Positions 7,585 through 16,225 of a stretch of 64,000 bases of DNA are shown in pieces. This stretch comes from PWXP01 sp034005525 (lineage in GTDB: Bacteria; Planctomycetota; Planctomycetia; Pirellulales; Thermoguttaceae): contig JAVEUP010000007.1 of assembly GCA_034005525.1 (NCBI GenBank), positions 29,795 through 93,794 on the forward strand, given 5' to 3'. Below the pieces are notes generated by a model. The model was not told where the DNA came from. It worked only from the letters and a program-made list of their open reading frames with translations, and searched no databases. Position 1 is the stretch's first letter. Every line of letters starts with the position of its first letter. The translations under genes were made by a program, and so were the position numbers.

Positions 7585-10005
7585 TCAGGAATCCCCTCGT
7601 GCAGCGTCCTTTTTCTCCCCTTGCTCTTGCCCCTGCGACTGTGCTGTCTCGCTTCCGCGTCCGGCAAAAATCGACCACTTTCCAAGCCCCCACTTCGAGG
7701 TCATGCGAAGCCTCCCAATGGAAATGGGGGGGCCCTGGATTACCTCGAATCCCAAATCGATCAGCGCCCAGACGGCCACATGAGCCCCCAACCATTCCGC
7801 CTGGACCGGCAGGCGCACCCGGTCGCCATCGGCTGCGTACCGATCCCGCTCAACAATGGCGGTATGGAACGTAGCCATTGTGTCGGGATCGTCTCCCGCG
7901 GCCGGTTCTCCGGGGCTGAGGGTCAGGAGGCAACGGTCGATGAACCGGCTGTCGGGCCAGTTCCACCGCAGGAGGAACGCGCGGGCCGTTTGATCCTCGG
8001 CGGTAATTCCTCCCCACCCGGCTACTCGTCGGAGCCCCATGCGTTTCGGCGGCAGGACCTCTTGGATCGTCCATTCGCGTAGGAGTTTTTGGTACGGCCC
8101 GAAACGGTCGGGCAACCGTCGAATCAACGGGGCATCGAAGTACTCGAAGAACTTCCTCGGCTGGCCATCGCGCAACGCGTCCTCCAGGTGGGGCAATCGC
8201 TCGACTCGCTGCCGGGCGGCATCGATCTGCTCCCGCCAGGATTTGGGGAAGCTATCCGTCGCGAAAACGGCATCGGCCGCCGCCAGTTGAACTGCTTCAG
8301 CATCGCCCCGCTCGGCTGCTTGTGCAATTTCGCGCAGCAATTCAACTCGCCGCCGGGCTGCCTTGACCTTGGCGCGCCAGGGTTGGGCTTCGGGACAATC
8401 GTCCAGCCTGCCCTTTCGCCACAAGTCCAGGAGGCGGGCATCGTGCTCGTCGTGGGGCAGTTCGGCCGGTATTTGGCCCAGTTCGCGCAACAGGGGGGCG
8501 CGCAGCTTGGCCAAGGCGATGCGTTCTCGCTGCTCGCCGGGAATGATTTGTTCGCCCCCGACTTCGATCAGCGAGCGTCCTGCGGCAAGGATGGCCGCTT
8601 CCGATCGGGGGTTGGCAATGGCCTGCTCAAGCCGCTGGCCGGCCTGGGTTCTACGCCGTGCCTGGTCCACGCGGGGTGCAAGGCTGTAGCGGTATCCCTG
8701 AGGGAGACGCGATGCGGCCTCGGTTAGCGCTTGCTCGCCCGCCACGGTCATTTGCCCTCCCATCTGCTGGGCCAAGTGGCAAATACGGTCGACGGCGGTT
8801 ACGCGGCGCCGGGCCTCGGCAACGCGAACCCGCTCCTGTTCGGCCGCTGCAAGGCCGGCAAAGAGCTGCTCGTTCCACGCGTCGACAATACGGCGGTCGC
8901 ATTGCTCACTGGTTTCGTGCGGGATGCGCTGGAACGCTTTCCATGCCTGCTGGCGACAGACATGCTCATAAGCCTGGTGGATGAGGGGTTTCAGGCTTTC
9001 GGGGGCATCGCGAAAATGGCCGCGGCGATTCAAGAGTTTGACGGCCGCATCCCAGTAACCCTCTTTCAGCAATTGCTCCACCTTGGCATAGGAACCCGCC
9101 AGATGGCTCAGGGGTGGAATCTGATCCATACGCATATGGACTAAATCGCACATGCGGTCGACCAGTTGCTGCACTTCGGCGTCGCGAAGATTGTGCAAGT
9201 CGTGATACAACGCGGAAGAGGCCGGATTACAGATGTCGTCGGAGCGAAACAACAGCTTATCATATCCGGCAACCATGACGTGCTTCTGCCACAAGCCGGG
9301 GTCGGCCGCAAGGGATCGCAGCGCCGTGTAGATGACCAGCTCGGAAAAGTGATCGAGGTCGAGGGCGAGGAGGGTATTCTCGTTTCGCGCCGGATGCTGA
9401 TATGGCTGAACGCCCACTTCCAGGTTGCGGCGGCCTACCAGGGCCGGGACGCACAGGCAGTCGTAGTCGACCAGCTTCAGTTGCCCCTGCTCGTCGACCA
9501 TAACATTGGCATGCTGCAGATCGCCGTGCGCCACCGATGCGTCGCTCAACTCCTTGGCCACCGCAAGCCATTTCTCGGCGGCGTGCGCAAGGGCGGCGGA
9601 ATTACCCTCGAGGCACCGGGCCTGCACCCACTGGAAAAGGGTGTCGCCTTGCACCCATTCCATCAGGATCAGAGGATACCATTTCCCGTCGCTGGCCGAG
9701 CGGATGGCGGAATCGCGGTATTCGAAGTCGCACAGGCACGTGAGCCGGCGGGCCTTCAAATAGGCGGAAATCTGGTTGTAACGCTCGCGCCGCTCCGGCG
9801 ACTCGGTAGTGAACACGCGCACGGCAAACGGATTCTGCCCGTACACGTCCGTCGCCTTGTAGACCACGGCGAACGCGCCCGCCCACGGCCGAGGCTGCCC
9901 CTGGGCATTCTTCTGAACCACGCACTGCTGCAACACCGGATCGCGGAAAGCGAGTTGCGGATTCTGCAGCATCACGCTGAAATGTGAGGCCAAAGGCCAG
10001 GCCAT
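7585..10005 (-). CDS. Large protein kinase-like protein (YegI/TerY-triad type)
   Basis: 806 residues. Residues ~40-260 form a protein-kinase fold: AFAVVYKATD as the glycine-rich region, AHGDLQHANVMV at 159-170 (catalytic Asp162), and VDYDCL at 179-184 in place of DFG. The usual VAIK lysine is an arginine (AVRVF, Arg63). After the kinase come ~400 residues of helical, charged sequence rich in Gln, Arg and Glu, and a C-terminal region (about 690-790) with no family I recognise. Start at ATG 10005 follows a GGAG; the open frame upstream runs through a repeat element and is not credible protein. Probably transcribed from the promoter at 10190-10218 and co-transcribed with the vWA gene 102 nt downstream. 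The likely role is phospho-signalling with the vWA partner. Confidence 0.75.
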   Translation of the reverse strand: MAWPLASHFSVMLQNPQLAFRDPVLQQCVVQKNAQGQPRPWAGAFAVVYKATDVYGQNPFAVRVFTTESPERRERYNQISAYLKARRLTCLCDFEYRDSAIRSASDGKWYPLILMEWVQGDTLFQWVQARCLEGNSAALAHAAEKWLAVAKELSDASVAHGDLQHANVMVDEQGQLKLVDYDCLCVPALVGRRNLEVGVQPYQHPARNENTLLALDLDHFSELVIYTALRSLAADPGLWQKHVMVAGYDKLLFRSDDICNPASSALYHDLHNLRDAEVQQLVDRMCDLVHMRMDQIPPLSHLAGSYAKVEQLLKEGYWDAAVKLLNRRGHFRDAPESLKPLIHQAYEHVCRQQAWKAFQRIPHETSEQCDRRIVDAWNEQLFAGLAAAEQERVRVAEARRRVTAVDRICHLAQQMGGQMTVAGEQALTEAASRLPQGYRYSLAPRVDQARRRTQAGQRLEQAIANPRSEAAILAAGRSLIEVGGEQIIPGEQRERIALAKLRAPLLRELGQIPAELPHDEHDARLLDLWRKGRLDDCPEAQPWRAKVKAARRRVELLREIAQAAERGDAEAVQLAAADAVFATDSFPKSWREQIDAARQRVERLPHLEDALRDGQPRKFFEYFDAPLIRRLPDRFGPYQKLLREWTIQEVLPPKRMGLRRVAGWGGITAEDQTARAFLLRWNWPDSRFIDRCLLTLSPGEPAAGDDPDTMATFHTAIVERDRYAADGDRVRLPVQAEWLGAHVAVWALIDLGFEVIQGPPISIGRLRMTSKWGLGKWSIFAGRGSETAQSQGQEQGEKKDAARGDS

Positions 10006-10189
10006 ATTCTGAAATCTCCAAAACGCCGAGCGGGACGGGAACCTTTGCCCGCCGGACCACACTCGTGGTGGGCAGGTTCCGCGTTTCCGTGGCGAGGGGG
10101 ACGGGCATCGCTTGCCGGAACCGCCCTTAAGGGGCTCGGCGTCAAGGCGCCAGTCCCCCGCGGTTCGTGCCCGCTGCAAAACTAGCACG

Positions 10190-10218
10190 ATTGTCGCGTC
10201 ATACCGGCCCCGTGTCAA
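10190..10218 (-). promoter_or_regulatory. Putative sigma70-type promoter for the kinase-vWA unit
   Basis: Read on the minus strand, TTGACA (10218-10213) is followed after 17 nt by GACAAT (10195-10190). It lies between an inverted-repeat element and the kinase start at 10005 and would give a leader of about 180 nt. Confidence 0.45.
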
Positions 10219-10230
10219 CATCATGACGAT

Positions 10231-10391
10231 GTAGGGTGGTGACAAGCAAGCCAAACCCCTGGTGGGCCTTCGGTCGCTTGGCCGGGCATGCTTCCAGCCC
10301 GCGGCGTGCAAACCACCCCGGGCGTGGCTTGCGCAGACCCACCAAGGACTTACGCGACCTTGTCCCACCCTACCTATCGTGAATCAGCCGT
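10231..10391 (+). repeat. MITE-like inverted-repeat element, copy 1
   Basis: The 143-bp core (10231-10373) starts with GTAGGGTGG and ends with CCACCCTAC. It is a near copy of the core at 62362-62504 and is related to those at 55103-55244 and 56685-56826. The right flank GTGAATCAGCCG is a degenerate form of the outer terminus GTGAATAATCCG seen intact at 62509-62520. There is no coding content, and it sits immediately upstream of the kinase promoter. Confidence 0.8.
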
Positions 10392-10410
10392 TTTAGCCGG
10401 AATGGCACCC

Positions 10411-11253
10411 CTACATGCCGTTCGCCCGCAAATACTCGGCGCTCTTCTTGAGGATATCCTCCGAGCCGATGATTTCGAGCGTTGAGCTTTCGATTGGGGC
10501 GTCGCGCAGAACGTCGCAAACGCCTCTGATGTCGATCACGCCGTCGCCCAGCGCGATGGTCGAGAAGCCGCAACCCCACTCCGTACCCCGCTTCGGTTCC
10601 CATTCGGCCGACAGGTCCTTCCAGTGAACGTGGTGAATCTTGTCCTTGAACACGCGGGCCATTTCCACCGGGTCGGCGCCGCCCAGCCACGAATTGCCCG
10701 TATCGAGGTTCACGCCCAGCGATTCCGGGTTGCCCAGCATATCGAACACATCCTGAATTCCGCGGATCGAATCGGTAATCGGTCCGTGCGGCTCCAATAG
10801 GATGCGCACGCCATAGTCCTCGGCCATGCGGACGGGCGAGTACAGCTTCTCGGCCGTCACGAACACCCGCTGCTCGTAGGTGAGGTTCTGCGCCCACTCC
10901 GACCGCGGGTCGGTTTCCGTGGTGACCACGTCCTTGATGCCGATGGCCGCAGCGAATTTCACGGCTTTCATGATCTCGGCCGTACCGAACAGACCCGGGT
11001 TGCTCGGCTCGAGGAGCATGGCGTGGGCGCATACGGTCGCCGGCGTCATGCCGTACTTGTCGAACAACCGCTTGACCTCAAACGGGTTGTCGTCGAGGCT
11101 CACCGTGGGCGAGAAGCCGGCCGATCCGAGCATGCTGCCGCCGGCGTTGGTGTCGGTGATGTCGGCATGGGTGAATCCCATCGCTTTGGCCCGCGCCAGC
11201 TGCCGCTCCACGCTTGCAAACGGTTCAATCAGAAGGAATACGCCAATGTTCAC
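10411..11253 (-). CDS. Sugar phosphate isomerase/epimerase (xylose isomerase-like TIM barrel)
   Basis: 280 residues, cytoplasmic. The sequence follows the AP-endonuclease-2/xylose-isomerase-like barrel: GFTHADITD near the N terminus, VVTTETD, ILLEPHGP, GVNLDTGNSWLGG, and HHVHWKDLS carrying the acidic and His residues that bind the divalent metal in this superfamily. Members isomerise or epimerise sugars, inositols or related polyols. The GTG at 11253 is chosen: AAAGGA lies seven bases upstream, and the conserved barrel starts right after it. Next to another member of the same superfamily and a Gfo/Idh/MocA oxidoreductase, all on the minus strand, which suggests a sugar or inositol catabolic set. 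Substrate cannot be read from sequence. Confidence 0.85.
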   Translation of the reverse strand: MNIGVFLLIEPFASVERQLARAKAMGFTHADITDTNAGGSMLGSAGFSPTVSLDDNPFEVKRLFDKYGMTPATVCAHAMLLEPSNPGLFGTAEIMKAVKFAAAIGIKDVVTTETDPRSEWAQNLTYEQRVFVTAEKLYSPVRMAEDYGVRILLEPHGPITDSIRGIQDVFDMLGNPESLGVNLDTGNSWLGGADPVEMARVFKDKIHHVHWKDLSAEWEPKRGTEWGCGFSTIALGDGVIDIRGVCDVLRDAPIESSTLEIIGSEDILKKSAEYLRANGM

Positions 11254-11467
11254 TTGTTGGTCCTTTCGTAGGGTGGGTGGTTCTGGACGCGACAGCGGCC
11301 TTACTTCACCCACGCGCACCGGCTTGCTCTTCGTTGCCGGGTGGTTGGTTCCGGGTGTCAAATTAGCCAGGTCCACCCACACAGGGTGGACCGGCTTGTT
11401 CTTGATATGGAGCGTGGATTTCAACGAATTGCCGCATGGTTGAGCCCGTCTGCCGCGACAGCCGGAA

Positions 11468-12379
11468 TCACCTATCCTGCACGTGCTGCACGCGATCCAG
11501 AAGGTACTCGCGCGAGGTTCGCAAAGCCGCGGTCATGGCATCCGGCTCCGGTTCGCCGTGCATGAACGGATTAACGTACCATCGATACTTGATCTCGGCC
11601 AGGGCGGCCAACCACGGAGTGACGTCGGTCGGCCCGATGCCCGGAAGCTGCATTGTGCCAGGCTGGGCCTGCCATGCGTAGAAGAACAGCAACTGTTCGC
11701 CACAAATGCGGATGGCGTCTTCTACCGGCGTCTTCTTCTGCTGCAAGTGGTACGGCGCCAAGGCGATACCCAGCCGAGGGTTGCGGTTGACATCAACAAA
11801 CGCCTTCAATGAATCAAGCGAGTCGAGCAGCGCGTTGCCATGGTTCTCGATGGCCAGGCACACGTCGTGCTTCTCAGCCAGTTCCAACTCGGGCTCGAGG
11901 GCCTCGACGAACTCCTTCATCCGAGCGGGCATATCTTCAGGCGGAGACGGCCGCGTGCTGCCGCGGACGGCCACGCCCCCGCCCATCGCACCGATGAAAT
12001 CGGCGTACTTCCGAAACCCGCCGCTGTACACCGACCACGCATACGGCTTCAGTCTGTTCCGCTCGAGGACCTCCTTCAGCCCGTCGGGACCGAGGCGGTC
12101 CTTGGCGTCGTCGAGGTGCGGGCAACCCGCGTGAGGCGACCAGATGTCGATCGCCTCGAACCCCAGCGCCGCAATGCGCTCGCATGCCTGTTCGATCGGC
12201 AGGCTTGTGTAATGGATCGACGAGGTCGAAAGGCGCATGGTCCACGGGTCGGCCGGCGCCGGCCAAGCCCGGGCACCCACCGCGCACGCGGCAGTTGTGA
12301 CGGCCGATTGTGCGAGGAACTGCCGCCGGGAAACGACGGCAGGACGACTCTTGGCGTGGTCATTTTGTACGAACTTCAT
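11468..12379 (-). CDS. Tat-exported sugar phosphate isomerase/epimerase-like protein
   Basis: 303 residues. A twin-arginine signal (SRRQFLAQSAVTTAACA, about residues 17-34) precedes a xylose-isomerase-like TIM barrel: FEAIDIWSPHAGCPH, LKPYAWSVY, VCLAIENHGN (metal-binding Glu and His) and a C-terminal WYVNPFMHGE. Tat export of this fold is common in planctomycetes and places the protein in the periplasm. It lies 214 nt upstream of the cytoplasmic paralogue on the same strand. An AGGAG about eight bases before ATG 12379 supports the start. Likely acts on a free sugar rather than a phosphorylated one; this is inference. Confidence 0.85.
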   Translation of the reverse strand: MKFVQNDHAKSRPAVVSRRQFLAQSAVTTAACAVGARAWPAPADPWTMRLSTSSIHYTSLPIEQACERIAALGFEAIDIWSPHAGCPHLDDAKDRLGPDGLKEVLERNRLKPYAWSVYSGGFRKYADFIGAMGGGVAVRGSTRPSPPEDMPARMKEFVEALEPELELAEKHDVCLAIENHGNALLDSLDSLKAFVDVNRNPRLGIALAPYHLQQKKTPVEDAIRICGEQLLFFYAWQAQPGTMQLPGIGPTDVTPWLAALAEIKYRWYVNPFMHGEPEPDAMTAALRTSREYLLDRVQHVQDR

Positions 12380-12474
12380 GTGGGTCTCCTTGATAGGTTC
12401 CGAGCGCCACCGGCCGGCTTGCCCGGCCCGGAGCGCTGGTCAGTCGGCTACTGCGGCGTCCAAGTTCGCCCGCG

Positions 12475-12523
12475 CTCGCCTGCACGTTGCCGCCGCCGGA
12501 GGCGGCGGCAACGTGCAGGCGAG
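12475..12523. other. Perfect 23-bp stem hairpin between genes
   Basis: Left arm 12475-12497 and right arm 12501-12523 are exact inverted repeats around the loop GGA. It lies 147 nt past the stop of the Gfo/Idh/MocA gene (minus strand) and before the next gene. The lack of a T-run argues against a simple intrinsic terminator. RNA-stability or REP-like roles are possible. Confidence 0.7.
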
Positions 12524-12669
12524 ATATTCGGGTGACTGCTGTTCGTTTAGCTCACTGACCACAGCTCCGGCGGGGCAAGCCCGCAGGTGGTTCTTTGTGC
12601 AACTCCAAACTTGTGTAGAGCAACGAGCCATTCCCCCGGGCTTTGTGCCGATGGAATCGGGTTTGGTTA

Positions 12670-14037
12670 CTATATCTCCTTGGTCATACCGGGCACCGGC
12701 GGCTCGTAAACGCCGTTGGGGCCGGCCTGGACGGGCGCGGGGCTGTCGAACGTCATCGCGTCGATGTCCGCGACGAACTGGAAGTCGGAATTGAGCATTT
12801 CATCCCAGGTGAGGTACGCGCCGGTGTGAGCGGCGGTGCGTCCCAGAAGCGAGGCCAGATTCGCCTCGCCGGCACGCCGGGCCTCGTTGTGCGGCGTGTC
12901 GTTGCGAATGGCATCGAGCAGGAGCTGCCATTCCTCTACATAGGGGTTGTTGTCGCGCTGGCCGTACTCCCAAGTTAACTCGCCTTGTTCCATGTCGTGG
13001 CTTTTGTAGATGCGGGGCTTCGGCTGGCCGAGGCTCTCCATAATGACCGCCGAGCCTTTGCTGCCATGCGCGAAGTCGGAATACGTACTCCAGCAGTCGG
13101 GCATGTGCCGCGAGAAGGCAAACAGCTTGGTGCCGTCGGCAAAGGTGTATTCGACCGTGAAGTGGTCGAACTGGTTTCCGGCCTGCGGGTAGCACCGCCC
13201 GCCCATCGCCTGGGCAGAGACGGGCCACGCGCCCTTGGCCCAACAGGCGACGTCGACATTGTGGCAGTGCCAGTCGACGTAGAAGCCCCCTGAAACCCAA
13301 GTGAAGCTGTTGGGACGTTGTAGTTGAAAGAGCAATTCGTCGGCCCCTTCGGGCAGCGGCCTACCATGAACCGGCCCGTGTACGCGGTAGATGCGCAGGG
13401 TATGCACGTCGCCGATTTCGCCATCGTGAATCCGCCGGATCACCTCCTGCCGAGCTTTCGAGTGCCGCCACATGAGCCCGCACGCCATCTTGAGGTTCTT
13501 CTGTTCCGAAGCCTCGGCCGCCTTCAGCCAGCGGCGCGTAGCGGGAGCGTCGACTGCGAACGATTTTTCGGCAAATACATGAACGCCCTTCGCCACGGCA
13601 TACTCAAACTGCGAAGGACGAAAGTTCGCGTGCGTGGTCAGCATAACCACGTCGCCCGGACTGAGTGAATCGATCGCATGCTTGTAGGCGTCGAACCCGA
13701 CGAAACGCCGCTCCGGCGGCACATCGACCTTGTCGGCGAATTGCTCGGAGAGGCGACTGTGGCTGGCTGAGAGCCGGTTCTCGAACAGGTCGGCCATGGC
13801 GTGAAGCTTTACGGGTCCGCCGCTAGCCGCGAAGGCGTTGCCCACGGCCCCGGTGCCGCGCCCGCCGCAACCGATCAGGGCCAGCTTGATCGTCGAGTCA
13901 CCTTGGGCATGGCATTTCGGCACCAGGGCTCCGGCCAGGACCGAAGCAGCGGCCGCTCTGCCCGTGCGCCCGAGGAACTGGCGGCGTGACTGGCCGTCGG
14001 GGAAACGTTTGGGGATGTCGGATGGGGTCGGCTTCAT
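12670..14037 (-). CDS. Tat-exported Gfo/Idh/MocA family oxidoreductase
   Basis: 455 residues. The signal SRRQFLGRTGRAAAASVLAG is a Tat leader. A Rossmann NAD(P)-binding motif follows (LALIGCGGRGTG), then the family's GVHVFAEKSFAVDAPATRRWL, equivalent to the EKP motif but with Ser instead of Pro, and the (alpha/beta) C-terminal domain. ATG 14037 follows AGGAG. Family members oxidise or reduce sugars and polyols with a bound cofactor; several exported members carry tightly bound NAD(P). Neighbouring sugar isomerase-like genes suggest shared sugar metabolism. The substrate is unknown. Confidence 0.9.
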   Translation of the reverse strand: MKPTPSDIPKRFPDGQSRRQFLGRTGRAAAASVLAGALVPKCHAQGDSTIKLALIGCGGRGTGAVGNAFAASGGPVKLHAMADLFENRLSASHSRLSEQFADKVDVPPERRFVGFDAYKHAIDSLSPGDVVMLTTHANFRPSQFEYAVAKGVHVFAEKSFAVDAPATRRWLKAAEASEQKNLKMACGLMWRHSKARQEVIRRIHDGEIGDVHTLRIYRVHGPVHGRPLPEGADELLFQLQRPNSFTWVSGGFYVDWHCHNVDVACWAKGAWPVSAQAMGGRCYPQAGNQFDHFTVEYTFADGTKLFAFSRHMPDCWSTYSDFAHGSKGSAVIMESLGQPKPRIYKSHDMEQGELTWEYGQRDNNPYVEEWQLLLDAIRNDTPHNEARRAGEANLASLLGRTAAHTGAYLTWDEMLNSDFQFVADIDAMTFDSPAPVQAGPNGVYEPPVPGMTKEI

Positions 14038-14100
14038 GTTCGTCTCCTGAGGTTGTGTGCGGTGGTGGGGAATCCGGGCAACGCGGCACGGCGGGCACAC

Positions 14101-14645
14101 GCCGCCGAACCGCCCGATAGTCTAGCACAAACGGTATTAGGACCGACAGCCGGTTGAGCGGAACTCGCCGGACAGGGCGTTTGACCACGCGCCACGCGGG
14201 GTGCGGTCGCACCGGATGCTCGGGGCACGTGGCGCGCAGCCGGCCAACGCAGCGTTGCAGTGGCAGCTGACTCGCCGGCCCGTGCTCCCGCCGACACGTT
14301 GTACTCGAACCACACGCCGCGGGCGCCCGGCTCGACCTCCAGGTTCGGCAAAGAGCGTTTTCCGCTTTGGTAGTCCGGGGGCAGATAACTTTCGGCAGGC
14401 GATCCGAAATGATGGCAGGGTCTTGACTGGTAACGGGTTACGGGCCAAAATTGGTGTTGACCCGGCGGTTCATACCCTGCCCGGCGGTTCATACCCTGCC
14501 GAACCGGCGAGGCTAATGAATGAGCACGGCCACGGGCCGGCGAAACAAATACAAGTTCGGAACGGAGGTGGTGCGTGCGGCGGCATTCAAACGGGGGTGT
14601 GGGGCGGCGGCTCGACGCGTTAGAATACTGACAGAGGAACTCACG
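14101..14645. other. Non-coding stretch before the first toxin-antitoxin pair
   Basis: About 545 bases without a gene I can support. Frames on both strands look like random GC-rich reading. The only structure seen is an exact 19-bp tandem duplication (14462-14480 and 14481-14499). Confidence 0.5.
14462..14499. repeat. 19-bp exact tandem duplication
   Basis: CCGGCGGTTCATACCCTGC occurs twice head to tail. It is probably a slippage product. Confidence 0.85.
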
Positions 14646-14864
14646 ATGACCATTGAACTGACCGCACAACAATTGCAGGTGCTGGATGGCGGGGAACCCG
14701 GAATTCCACGCGTCGTTGATCCCCGAAACAACGCCTCGTACGTCCTGGTGAGCGAAGCCGAGTACGAAGCGGTGCGCGACGTTCTCGAAGACGAGCGACG
14801 GCAGCGGGGTATCCGCAAAGTGGCCCTGCGGAACGCCATTGGACGGATGGATGACGTGCCATGA
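14646..14864 (+). CDS. Antitoxin of a MazEF/PemIK-like module
   Basis: 72 residues. The sequence (IPRVVDPRNNASYVLVSEAEYEAVRDVL) resembles small antitoxins with a beta-hairpin followed by a helix, as in prevent-host-death-type or planctomycete MazE-like proteins. ATG 14646 follows AGAGGAAC; longer starts upstream lack a site. The stop overlaps the start of the toxin gene in ATGA, the normal layout for translationally coupled antitoxin-toxin pairs. The assignment rests mainly on the partner. Confidence 0.7.
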   Translation: MTIELTAQQLQVLDGGEPGIPRVVDPRNNASYVLVSEAEYEAVRDVLEDERRQRGIRKVALRNAIGRMDDVP

Positions 14865-15208
14865 TCCGTCCGGGCGAAGTCTACATGGCCGATTTTGCGG
14901 AAGCTGGGCCGCACCCAGTGATTGTGCTGTCACGGGATGAGTTGAATCGCGGCCGATACGCGTTGGTCGTGGCATGTACGTCGGCTCGGTTTGCGATTCG
15001 AAGTCAGCTCCCCAATTGTGCTCCTTTTCGGAGCGGCGACTTCGGGTTTACAGCCGACTGCGTGGCACAGTGCGAAAACTTGCTGTCCATCGAGTTGTCG
15101 CAACTCGACCTCTCGGATGGGCCGCTGGGGGTACTCGACGACACGGCGTTTCGGGACGTGATCAGGGCAATTGGCTACGTGATGGACTCGGACTGCGAGC
15201 CAGCCTGA
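14861..15208 (+). CDS. PemK/MazF-like endoribonuclease toxin
   Basis: 115 residues. It begins MIRPGEVYMADFAEAGPHPVI, the characteristic N-terminal strand of MazF/PemK toxins, followed by VIVLSRDELNRGRYALVVACTS and later a QCENLLSIELSQL segment where the family has its conserved third region. MazF toxins cleave mRNA at short sites. It overlaps the antitoxin by four bases (ATGA). Size matches the family. Divergent enough that activity should not be assumed. Confidence 0.8.
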   Translation: MIRPGEVYMADFAEAGPHPVIVLSRDELNRGRYALVVACTSARFAIRSQLPNCAPFRSGDFGFTADCVAQCENLLSIELSQLDLSDGPLGVLDDTAFRDVIRAIGYVMDSDCEPA

Positions 15209-15231
15209 CGTAGTTCCGAACTAACGGATGA

Positions 15232-15300
15232 ACGAGAGCGGCGGTGAAGGTGACCGAGACCGGGCAGGTGATCTACAAGGCCGAGAAGCCGGGAGCCCCG
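15232..15300 (+). pseudogene. Possible fragment of an IS91-type transposase
   Basis: The frame encodes TRAAVKVTETGQVIYKAEKP after a stop codon. This resembles a C-terminal stretch of planctomycete IS91-family (Y2) transposases as I remember them (R-A-V-V-T-x-x-G-x-V-Y-K-A-E-K). Downstream residues no longer resemble a transposase and nothing upstream matches. It is at most a decayed remnant. Confidence 0.35.
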
Positions 15301-15734
15301 GCAGACGGTTCGAGCTTCCGCTCGGAGCACGATTCCAAACTGGTGCGGCAGCACCTACCGCCCACCGCGGCTCCGGGCCTGGATTTTTGGGGGTCAATTT
15401 TCGCGTTTTTCACATGCGCCCCCCCATTCTTACCCCCTTGGCCGCCAAGCTGCTGGCTGTCACCCACCCCTGACCCCTGACACCTCAGTCTCGGTTCGGG
15501 TCCGTCGGGCAGGAGCATATACGCATGTACACGTACCGAAGCCTATCAAATCCGGCGCCGGATTGCAAGGCTGAAAAAGAGGCCAGCGGATGGCTGCTGG
15601 TTGCCGTGGATCGCCGAACCGCGGGTCGTCAAATCGGCAGCCCCTTTCGTCGGACCAAGCCTAGTCCAGAGAGCCATATCAACTTTTGAGCTGGAAAAGC
15701 TGCCACTGGTTATAGATCAGTAATGTCCCCGCCC

Positions 15735-15856
15735 TTTGGAGTGCGGCGGCTTGACGCCGCTTTGGCCATACCTTTTCCTCCTCGCCTCCAACGGCCACCG
15801 TGCGGAACGCCAAAGCTCACGCAAACGAAAGCGGCGTCAAGCCGCCGCACTCCAAA
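15735..15856. repeat. Palindromic element with perfect 29-bp arms
   Basis: Arm 15735-15763 is the exact reverse complement of 15828-15856, with a 64-nt loop. A diverged copy (arms about 90% identical) forms the 3' end of the PQQ-like gene at 36753-36866. It looks like a dispersed REP/BIME-like element. Confidence 0.85.
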
Positions 15857-16131
15857 ACGGCCGAAGCGGCTTGGGGGAGTCGGCCGGTTCTTCCGGACCT
15901 TTTAGAACGCTCCGCCCAAACGAGATCCAGCCTACCGCTCCTTCATCCCCAAGTTCCTGCAGTCTACACTCTTCGGTACGGTGTTGGGGTCCAATATCTC
16001 CCGGCCCGCGCCTCCCCAAAGGACAGATGGTACAATGAAGATACGAGAATGTCCGCCCGTTTTGGCCGCTCCCGACAACTCTTCGAGCACTCGTTCCGAA
16101 AATCCAAGAAGCCGTCCCGCCTGCTCCCCCC

Positions 16132-16160
16132 TTGACTTTCCATTTCCTCCCGTCTATGCT
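16132..16160 (+). promoter_or_regulatory. Putative promoter of the VapBC-like module
   Basis: TTGACT at 16132-16137 and TATGCT at 16155-16160 with 17-nt spacing. It lies about 65 bases before the antitoxin start. Confidence 0.55.
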
Positions 16161-16225
16161 TAAACGCTGTGGGGGCAGTGAAATCTCCTATCCGTTTTCC
16201 GCGGTGGCACACTGGGAGTGGAACC

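Larger units (their letters stand above)
15209..16131. other. Gene-poor accessory spacer
   Basis: No intact gene. It contains a short transposase-like scrap (15232-15300), a 122-bp palindromic element (15735-15856) and otherwise unassigned sequence up to the VapBC promoter. Confidence 0.55.

Noticed and set aside
14034..14975. 313-codon minus-strand frame in the spacer before the MazF-like module
   Set aside because: Overlaps the antitoxin and toxin genes on the other strand and has no protein-like features.
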